From contig OY978525.1 in the NCBI GenBank assembly GCA_963854835.1, positions 24,513,253 to 24,577,252 on the forward strand: DNA of 64,000 nucleotides. The letters run 5' to 3'. This DNA comes from Megamerina dolium (Eukaryota > Arthropoda > Insecta > Diptera > Megamerinidae). The notes under the pieces are model-generated. The model had not been told where the DNA came from, made no database searches, and worked only from the letters and a program-made list of their open reading frames with translations. Positions 56,180-64,000 of this stretch are shown one piece after another; the first letter of the stretch is position 1, and the number at the start of each line of letters is the position of its first letter. A program made the translations under genes and the position numbers.

Positions 56180-58978
56180 TTAAACTATACAATATTGATA
56201 GAGATATTGACGCGCTTTTTGTGTATTTCCACTTGCACGATAAATTAAATGCATGTTGAATGCAATCTCCTCACGCAAACTAAGGTACGCTTTATTTGCG
56301 TCGATAAGTGGATGGCTCGCTCGCAAGCCACGTTCATAATACTCCAATGCCAAGTGTGTTAAACCAGATTGATGATAGATGCGACCAATATTATAGCATA
56401 TCTCCTGTTCTGCGGCACAATCCGATACTTGATCTCGGTTGTCATTGTCTTCACTTCCCCCACGACGCAATTCTGCGTATTTCTGGGCGAAACAAATCGC
56501 TTGCGCCAACGCAGCCGATTTGCGTAAGACTTTCTTTTGACTTGACAATTGATTGAATATCACACTAATGCAGAGGGCCGTCAGAGGATCCTGATGCTCC
56601 TTGAACAATGGCGCGTATATGTTGAGGGCATACTTGAAGGAGCAACTATGTAAATGATAATGTGCCAGAAAAAGTCGCACCTGTCGTGGGCATGTCTGCC
56701 GTTGCAGCAGTCGTCTGGTGTAACGATTATAGCGCAAATCTTGTCCTTTCTGCACGAATAACGATAATAAATTCCAGAGCATTATGTGGCTGGGCGTTTT
56801 GGAGATGAGCTCACGCAAATACGAGAATGCAATGGTGCAGTCATTATTGAAGTAGCACGCCAAAATGATGATGCGCTCCAGCTCAATGTGAACCCCGACA
56901 AAACGTTTCGTCGTAACCATGGCAAAGCACAGTCGCTCTATATATGCGAAGCGACGATGAGCAAATGCTGTGCGCACCAACTCCACGAACAGCTTGTATT
57001 CATCGTGTATGCTAAGGTCGGAATTGTCTTGTGCATTCGGTTTGTTGTACTCTTGCAGTGCCTTCTCGGTATCCTCGGCAATGTTGCGCATCTGAAGGAT
57101 AACCTTGAGGCCCTCTGCATTGTAGAAACTACCACCGTTTGCAACGGCAATCATTTCCTCGCGATTACGCATTCGAATCGATCGTCTACCCAAGAGCGCG
57201 TCACCCACTTCGAGGAACTCATCCATTTCACCGATTTGCTGCAACATAACGCAACGTTCGTACAAGAGACGTGCATTGAGCGGTTGACCATCGGCCTCCA
57301 CTTCAGCCTGTTCGAGCGCCTTAATCGCTTCCAAATGGCGTCCTTGCTGCTTCAGCAAAGCGGATAAAGTGAACTTCGCCTCATAACAGAATGGTGCCAG
57401 CTCCACTACGCGCGCGAAACTCTCGATCGCCTCACTGGTGCGATTCAAATGCCGTAAACACTCCGCCTGGCGCAGCCAAACAAATGCCGGACACTCTACC
57501 GTATCACCATCCGTAATGGGGCTCAACAGTGAGATCGCCTCCGCATATTTATTCTCCTGCATTAGAGCCTCTGCCACATCGATATACAAATCGAGACGAT
57601 CGTCGGCAAGTGGTATGTGCTCGTGAACGTTGCGTATAAGATAGCCCAGCAGATGATGGGCGCGCAAATGAATCAGACTTACGCAAAGTTTCGCACGAAA
57701 ATCGGGCACAAAATCATCGGGTATCACACAGAAAAAGACCAACTCAAGATTATGTTCTTTTTCGGTTTCCAATTCGAGGTTGGTGCGTTCACGCAAGCAG
57801 GATAACACCTTTGCATAGCATTTATTCAGTATGAGCAATTCCATGTACAAATTGAGATCCTCCAATGTAAAAAGATGTGCACATACAGTGTACGCATTCT
57901 GCATTGCTTCCATTGCAATATGATGTTTGCCCAGGCCGTGAAAATGACGTGCCACATTCTTCGCCGTAGCCAGGCACAGATTAGCCTCCTGCAATGGCAC
58001 AAGCGGTATCATTCGCAGGTACGCTACCATTGCCGCATTTGTTTCACCCATCAGCTCCAACAGTTGAGCCTTTCGAAAACGCAAATCATAGTCTTTGTGC
58101 AACACCTAATGATACAAAGATAATCATGAAAGGTGTGATATGTGTATATGGCATGTACTAACCTTAATAGCTTTAGTAAAATAGCTGCGTGCAATCTGAA
58201 GATTTCCCTGTGAAATATGCATTTCTGCAATACGAATCCATTGTTCACGATCATGCGGATTCAGATGAGCTGCCAATGTGAGAAAATTTAGATATTTCTG
58301 TGGATCGCGTGTTTCATAGATTTCAGCGAGTGTAAAAAATGGTTCAGATGCTAATGGATTTTGTCGTATAATCTCTAGGCATATTTTCTCAGCCATTTCA
58401 ACTTGACCACGAGCATAACATAAATTCGCTTCGCCCATGAGACCCTGCAGAGCAGCACTTAAAACAGTACGCTTGCGAATTGTACCACCAGAATTATAAC
58501 CGCCACCACCACGATTATGTTCTTCTGGTAGTTCTAGTTGGGGAGTCGCATTTGTATCTTCAACATCGCCATCATGCTGTTGTCGCTGTCTATTAGCATT
58601 GGCACTCTGTGATGTTGTTGGCAAATCAACAACTTCTTGTTTTTTCAGTTGTTCTTCTCGCTTTTCCATATCCACATCATTATGGACGGATGATTGTGAT
58701 TGTGCAAGCTTATTGTAGCCCTCCTCCAGTGTATCCGCATCTTCGTCTTCCTCTGGCTCAAGCTTTGTATACATATCGGGTAATTCGCCAATTTCACCAC
58801 GTACAAATTTCTTGATGAGTGCACCTTCTTGTTTTATATCGATAATATCAACCACTTTTAGTGGTTGCGTCTCTTGAAATTCTGATAATTCTGCTTCGGG
58901 TACATCATTGCTATTCAGTTCTTCTATTAGATATTCATCATTTGTATCCGGAGGATGAGCCGGTGCAGAGCTATCCAT
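56180..58978 (-). CDS. General transcription factor 3C polypeptide 3 (TFIIIC102), TPR protein, 913 aa
   Basis: Join, minus strand: 58978-58163 and 58105-56180, with a 57-base intron (donor AAG|GTTAGT, acceptor ATCATTAG), phase 0. Residues 1-165 are acidic and disordered. From about 180 to the end the protein is tetratricopeptide repeats: EANLCYARGQVEMAEKICLE, then DREQWIRIAEMHISQGNLQI, AFVWLRQAECLRHLNRTSEA and NIGRIYHQSGLTHLALEYYE. The length is close to the human protein (about 890). In the family this TFIIIC subunit helps recruit TFIIIB and RNA polymerase III to tRNA and 5S genes in the nucleus. The ATG at 58978 is the first in frame. The frame is intact and the gene looks functional. Confidence 0.9.
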
Positions 58979-59365
58979 CTTGTTTATTTACAATATTCTT
59001 AACAATTGCTTTATTGCAATTCAATTTCTGTTTATCACATGTTATACCGAAATAGCTGCTATTGCGAATGGTTGTGAACAGCTGCATATAATTTCAATGA
59101 TGCCAAATCAGAATATATTCTCTTTTTCTAATGCTGTTGCAACTAGCAAGTAACCATTTTGAATATAAAACATAAAAATGAAATTTTAATCACTTTTAGA
59201 AAATAAATATTTATTTTCATTTAATTAAAATTTCTATTTGAATAAAATTAAATTTCAATGTTGAATAAATAAATAAAAGTAAACACAAATTTACTATATT
59301 TAAAAAAACGCCTTTCTACACATTTGATATGAGATCACTCAGGCAACCAGCACACGAGTGTACCG
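58979..59365. other. Spacer between the helicase 3' end and GTF3C3
   Basis: 387 bases. Holds the GTF3C3 promoter region and the helicase 3' UTR; a minus-strand AATAAA lies at 59210-59215. Nothing else recognised. Confidence 0.5.
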
Positions 59366-61866
59366 TTAAAGATTTAGTGGTCGTCGCATTGTACCTTGCT
59401 TTTTACATTCATTTATAATAAATCGTAAATCGGCATTTTTACTTAACGTTCTGGGATTACCAATAAGGATGAGCAAAGACTTGGCACGTGATAATATCAC
59501 ATTCAGGCGCTGTAATAAGGAAGAAAAAGTAGCGAAAACATTATTCAATTCAAAAATATATATGTATATAAAAATAAAAAGGGAAAGAAAGACTTACACG
59601 TGGGTCAGCCACAAAGCCCAAACTAGCTCCAGAACGCACTAAAGATACAATTATAATTGGTTTTTCACGACCCTGGAATGTTTCAACCGAACCTATTTCC
59701 ACTGCACTCCATGAATTTTGTGTCAATTTCTTCTCTATAGCCAAACACTGCTTACTGTAAGGTGTTATAATGCCAATATCAGTTTGTTCTACTTTTTTGC
59801 CATCAATACCAATAACTAATAGCTGCTTCAAGTACCACATAAGTGCTTCAACTTCTAAATTATTATAACTACTTTTCGAGTCTCTGTCTCTTTCGGCTTT
59901 ACCATATACCTCTTGAAATAATATGGGAAATTTTGAGTTCTTCAAATAACTCCATTGGGTGTATTGATTAACATTCTCTAAATTCAAAAAAAAAGAAAAA
60001 AGATCAATCAAAAAATTATCATAATAATAATAACTTACCTTTCTCGGCGAGAGCCAACAATTCATTATTGTAGTAGAGTGTATTATAAAGTCGTACAATT
60101 TCCGGATGTGAACGATAATTGCGATATAAACGCGACTGCACGGTACGATCGTAATTACCCTTGTCATCGAGTGAATAGATTTCATTCTCTAAAAGACGTT
60201 CCATTAGTGATCGCCGCAATCCTAATTGAGCAGCCAGCTGTGATTGTAAAACTGGTCCCAATTGCTTATGATCACCAGACAGTATAATGCGACAAGTATT
60301 CGGTGATGCAATACCCATAATACCTACAAGTGCTTCCGCTTCTGTTGATGCAGCGGCTTCATCAATGAATACATGTGTAAAGAATTTATCTCCAATACAA
60401 TTGTTGCCAGTAACTAATCTGCCTACAGTTGAGAGTGTTGCAACCACAATAGAATGACTTCGAATTTCGTGCATAGAAGGAGAATAAAATTTGCCAGATT
60501 GATAATTCGAAATGTTGATTAAATCCTCATCGATATTATTTAGTTTTCCATTTTGTCCAATAGATTTGGAATATAAACGAAGTACCTTATTCGAATCCTT
60601 TTTTGTGAATTCGTTGAATAGGTATAAAAACAATGATATTAAAACATATATTATTAAATGTAAAATAAACCTAGGAAAGGAAATACACGGAGCACAACGA
60701 GTTTTTGGTCGTGGATGTAAATGTTTACACAATCGAAGGGCAATCGTATCGCATGCAGAATTGGATCCAGCGGTAACCAGAATACGGCTGTTCGGTTGGT
60801 GAATAAGTAATTGTATGATTGCTTCGACTATTGTAGTTGTTTTTCCAGTACCTTGAATACATATAATGTATTTATATATGGAGATATAATCCTTCTGCGA
60901 AACTTACCTGGTGGACCATAAATTATATAAGGTGGTTGCAAATAATTGCATTTTCCTGCAGCAATATATTGCACTGCATCATACTGTTCACGATTGCTCT
61001 TAATTTCTTTGTTTACCAAATCTAAATTGATACTTTGCCATCGTTGGAGTTGTGTTATCATCAATTGGTTTGCTTTAGGGAATATATGATGATGCATTTC
61101 CGGCTGTTGGGCTAACAATTCTAAAGCATAGTATTGGCAACGTAATGGAACGCGTGATGGTCGAAAAATAATATTATAAGAGGTCGTACTCGTATCAAAA
61201 TACGATCTCTTCGACCTTATATTACATTTAAATGTGATAGTATCATTTGAAGTATCAGTAATTGTTGCTCGATAACATTCGCTTGATACTCCACTATTGG
61301 CATAGGGAATCAGCTCAAGTTGTAACAGATCAATTTTATAATTGAGCAGTCCGTCGATGGCAAATTGTGAATCGGATTTACGCAACACCATCATTTCATC
61401 CGTAGTTGGGTTAACTACATTTAGAATATCGGATACATTAGGTAATCGCACTTGATAATCGCCATTTAAATTTTTCTGCAACACAACATTTTTCTGTACA
61501 AAAGGAACATATTTGTGCAAGATGGTAACATCCTCAATTTGTAATAAAGTATTCAAAACTGCACAAATGTTATGACTGGATAGTTGGGTTGATTTTAAGT
61601 AATCACTATGAGTTAAACAATAAAGTCCATAATAGTTTTAGTTATAAATAACTGCACATAAGCAAATACCTAAATGTTGAGTTTATACTATTGAGATAAA
61701 CATTTGCAAAATCAGCTTCATGTGCTCTTTTAATTTCATTAGATGGTGGATATATAGGTAATGCAATGGTTGCATTAAATTTCCTGAAATTAAATTAAAT
61801 AAAAGCGTATTAAATAATGAATATAAAGGTTAAGTTTTAAAAAATATACTTGAATTGCATAGCCAT
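59366..61866 (-). CDS. MOV10/Armitage-family SF1 RNA helicase (5' end unresolved)
   Basis: My exons, minus strand: 61866-61850, 61783-61670, 61605-60908, 60851-60671, 60597-60039, 59977-59598, 59509-59366 (TAA). Motifs, most in order: GPPG|TGKTTTIVEA (Walker A, across an intron), VFIDEAAASTEAE (DEAA box), LSGDHKQLGPV, YRNYRSHPEIVRLY, VETFQGREKPIIIVSL, VADPRRLNVILSRAK. These define an Upf1-like helicase of the MOV10 branch, whose members act in RNA silencing and piRNA production in cytoplasmic bodies. About 700 residues are seen, shorter than Armitage, so N-terminal exons may be missing. The tentative start MAMQFKKFNATIALP is only the first in-frame ATG I can support. One junction (60671/60597) is out of phase. 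Which family member it is remains uncertain. Confidence 0.75.
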
Positions 61867-62023
61867 TCTAACATCCAATTTGGGTGGAATTTTTTTTCTC
61901 TTGATAATGGGTTAACCTCTGTGACTCAACTAAAAATGTAAAAAATATAATTACAAAACGTTTTTAAATTAAATATAAATTAAATCTAAAAGATTAACAA
62001 TATTTTTTGCATATCTGCCTTAA
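61867..62023. other. Possible 5' part of the helicase gene
   Basis: An in-frame stretch upstream of 61866 (KRKKIPPKLDVR) suggests that coding sequence may extend to an acceptor near 61905. Beyond that an in-frame stop occurs. No further exon was found. Confidence 0.35.
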
Positions 62024-62751
62024 GGGGTTATATACCTTTTTCTGGCTCAAAAAATCGAAAAAAATTTTATGATTTTTTTTTTTATGTACATACTTTTTAC
62101 AATTTTTCTGCAAAATTTCATAGAGATCGGGGCACTAGAACCTAAGATACAGCCGTTCATAGCGCGCGGTGTCCATAACTACCTAATGTCCACCTAAAAC
62201 TTTAAACGCGATTATCTCGTAATCGCATTTTTGAGAAAATGTCATTGCGGTGAGCACGATATCTCGGTAACCACTACATCGATCGATTTGAAATTTTGGC
62301 GGATTGTTTGTATATACAATAGCTAGTTCGTGAACGAAGGAATTTTATTTTCGAAAAATTTTTCTATTTTTTTTGGGCAAAAAACTAAATTATACGACCT
62401 CGAAAAATCGACTTTTTTGAAAAAAATATCACTCTAACTGTAAAAATTTTTTTTCGTAAAATCCTTCGAACTAGGTAACACTATATATTAACATAATTTT
62501 TCTTTTTTTTTCAGTTGAGCCGTTTCCTTGTTTTCATGCTCACCGTTAGCCACTACTGAAAAAAGGAGTTCTGCAGCAAGGACTATAACTTCCACAATTA
62601 TTAAAATTTTCACTCGAAATTTTATATGAATTTACATAAGGACACGTACGTTAATAAAATTTGTATTGTATTTGAATAAAACAATGGTAACATGCTTAAA
62701 AAAAATAAATAAAAACCCTGTATTTCTCTGGAGAAAAAGGTATATAACCCC
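62024..62751. mobile_element. TTAA-flanked TIR element, 728 bp
   Basis: Begins GGGGTTATATACCTTTTTC and ends GAAAAAGGTATATAACCCC, perfect inverted ends of at least 17 bases, with TTAA directly outside at 62020-62023 and 62752-62755. TTAA is the piggyBac-type target, although the ends do not begin with CCC. The interior is T/A-rich with no transposase. It sits between the divergent helicase and abo genes. Confidence 0.8.
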
Positions 62752-62755
62752 TTAA

Positions 62756-63021
62756 AAGCAAATGCTGCCAAATCATGTATGAAAAGAAAAATTATACTAT
62801 TGTGAATAGTTAATTGAAGTGACATTACTGCAGTCAATCAGATTACAGCAATCGTCGTGTCAAACTTGTGTTTTGCTAATTAGTTTTAGTTTATTTTATT
62901 ATTTTATTTATTAATTATCCTGCTTATTTGATTGTGTGGGTGTGTATGTGTATATCGTATTAAATTCAAAACAATACACCAAAACGACACAATACAACGC
63001 AAATGTCATACACTCAAACGA
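62756..63021 (+). other. 5' flank / 5' UTR of abo
   Basis: AT-rich; an upstream ATG at 63003 overlaps the start. No core promoter motif assigned. Confidence 0.4.
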
Positions 63022-63119
63022 ATGGAAACGTTCGAACGACAGCCGGATCCGGTGATTGCAACAAAGCTGCACCGACGCGGTTTCTCGCAAAATCTTCAAC
63101 ATCATTTGTGGGATCGTGA
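63003..63119 (+). other. Overlapping upstream ORF (38 codons)
   Basis: ATG at 63003 opens a frame beginning MSYTQTNGNV that ends at TGA 63117-63119, overlapping the abo start in another frame. If included in the mRNA it could lower translation of abo. It may also lie upstream of the transcription start. Confidence 0.35.
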
Positions 63120-64000
63120 AAGTGGTTTGAACCGTCATTGCTGTCGTCGTGCGCCACCACATCCCCTTGCATTCGAAAAGCACTTTCTCAAGAGCATTTC
63201 ACCAAATCTAACCATACAAAATGTCGACAAACCGCACGGGTATATGCGTAAATTTACGCCCGATGGCAAAATGTTGCTGAGTTTCTCACATGATCAGCGC
63301 TCACTAGAGGTATTCAATTACCATGGCGTTGCACGAGCAGCATCGCTATTACAACGTCAGCGAGGCGAATGTATAACAGCAGCGGATCATTCATTGGAAT
63401 CGTTGCGCGTCCGTCAACAAGTGTATGAGCAACTATTTACGTTACGCTGCATTATAAATGTCACCACGACGACGTCGAGCTATTTTCGGACGCACCTAAA
63501 TCGTGAATTTAGCATTTTCCTGGAAAATGGAAAGTACGTGCTGCTCGGTGCCAATATAAAAAATCAGAATATTACATATTTGCCACCGGCATATTTAACA
63601 CGCTATCCCGATTTGTACGACGATTGTGATTTTGTGGGTGATTATTGCTTTTTCTTGATCGATCTTACGAAAGGATGTGTAACTGATACACTCAAATATC
63701 AGAATGATTTCATCATGTTATCGCACAATCATGGTGTTTCCGTGCATGGTCGTGTGATTGCAATACTCTCTAAATGTCGTCAATGCATTGAGATTGTGGA
63801 ATTTGTCGACGGTGGTAAATTGGTACCACTCTTCACTGTTGGACCAATGAGGGGCGGAGTTTCGCCGCGGGAACATGCAGCCGCCGTGCAATGGGGCCAA
63901 AATATTCTATCACATTTAAAACAACGTGTATGTGCATATATTTATCGGAGTTACTGGCGTATGCGAACAAAGCACATACGTACGAAATTGTTACAACAAT
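63022..64000 (+). CDS. DET1 homologue, abnormal oocyte (abo), N-terminal 326 codons
   Basis: Open frame from ATG 63022 to the window edge; the C-terminal ~200 residues are outside. Matches DET1 in order: a basic start (ATKLHRRGFSQN), then FLKSISPNLTIQNVDKPHGY, MRKFTPDGKMLLSFSHDQRS, LEVFNYHG, LNREFSIFLENGKYVLLGA, FFLIDLTKGCVTDTLKYQND, FIMLSHNHGVSVHGRVIAIL, and KHIRTKLLQQ at the edge. DET1 proteins act in the nucleus in DDB1-CUL4 ubiquitin-ligase complexes. Drosophila abo was described as a negative regulator of histone genes. No intron is visible in this part. An out-of-frame ATG lies 19 bases upstream. Family assignment is firm; the symbol follows Drosophila. Confidence 0.88.
   Translation, partial: METFERQPDPVIATKLHRRGFSQNLQHHLWDRESGLNRHCCRRAPPHPLAFEKHFLKSISPNLTIQNVDKPHGYMRKFTPDGKMLLSFSHDQRSLEVFNYHGVARAASLLQRQRGECITAADHSLESLRVRQQVYEQLFTLRCIINVTTTTSSYFRTHLNREFSIFLENGKYVLLGANIKNQNITYLPPAYLTRYPDLYDDCDFVGDYCFFLIDLTKGCVTDTLKYQNDFIMLSHNHGVSVHGRVIAILSKCRQCIEIVEFVDGGKLVPLFTVGPMRGGVSPREHAAAVQWGQNILSHLKQRVCAYIYRSYWRMRTKHIRTKLLQQ

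Noticed and set aside
60600..60672. Transmembrane helix in the MOV10-like helicase
   Set aside because: The hydrophobic stretch coincides with a 73-base AT-rich segment bounded by GT and AG, so it is better explained as intron.

Overview
The window looks like nuclear DNA of a higher fly (Brachycera). A tephritid fruit fly is my best guess. The evidence is AT-rich DNA, short GT/AG introns next to one very long intron, proteins full of Gln/Asn/Ala/Thr homopolymers, a DET1/abnormal-oocyte gene, a MOV10/Armitage-family helicase, and dense insect transposons (mariner, Tc1-like, RTE and Jockey LINEs, tRNA-derived SINEs, MITEs). I had only the sequence, so the taxon is an inference.

Layout. (1) 1-6048: repeat-rich flank without a recognisable gene. 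(2) 6049-42343, plus strand: one very large gene in eight coding exons whose splice phases all agree. It encodes 2,565 residues with two CxxC-x11-HxxxC zinc fingers (exons 2 and 3) and a C-terminal CxxC...CxxC ribbon. Its 19.6-kb first intron and several later introns hold most of the transposons. (3) 42344-51700: 3' flank and a transposon graveyard, with one strong splice acceptor and a short exon-like ORF at 45676. (4) 51758-52983, minus: a two-exon gene for an Ala/Gln-rich protein with a charged, helical C-terminus that I do not recognise. (5) 53400-56070: decayed transposons. (6) 56180-58978, minus: GTF3C3 (TFIIIC102), a TPR subunit of TFIIIC. (7) 59366 to about 61866, minus: a MOV10/Armitage-type SF1 RNA helicase with an unresolved 5' end and one splice-phase conflict. 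(8) 62024-62751: a TTAA-flanked inverted-repeat element. (9) 63022-64000, plus: the N-terminal 326 codons of abo (DET1 homologue), running off the window.

The host genes do not form an operon or an obvious common pathway. GTF3C3 lies 387 bp downstream of the helicase on the same strand. The helicase and abo are divergent, with the TTAA element between them. The repeats are the most distinctive part. One MITE family (ends GCCTAGACAGACGGCAGC) is present three times in two orientations, once nested in another inverted-repeat element. A second MITE family is present twice and a tRNA-derived SINE at least six times. There are three families of roughly 115-175-bp reiterated units, two of them seen in both orientations. 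An RTE LINE with a 13-bp target-site duplication sits inside a mariner relic. I found no system that I can call undescribed with confidence; the best candidates are the unnamed MITEs and the giant zinc-finger protein.
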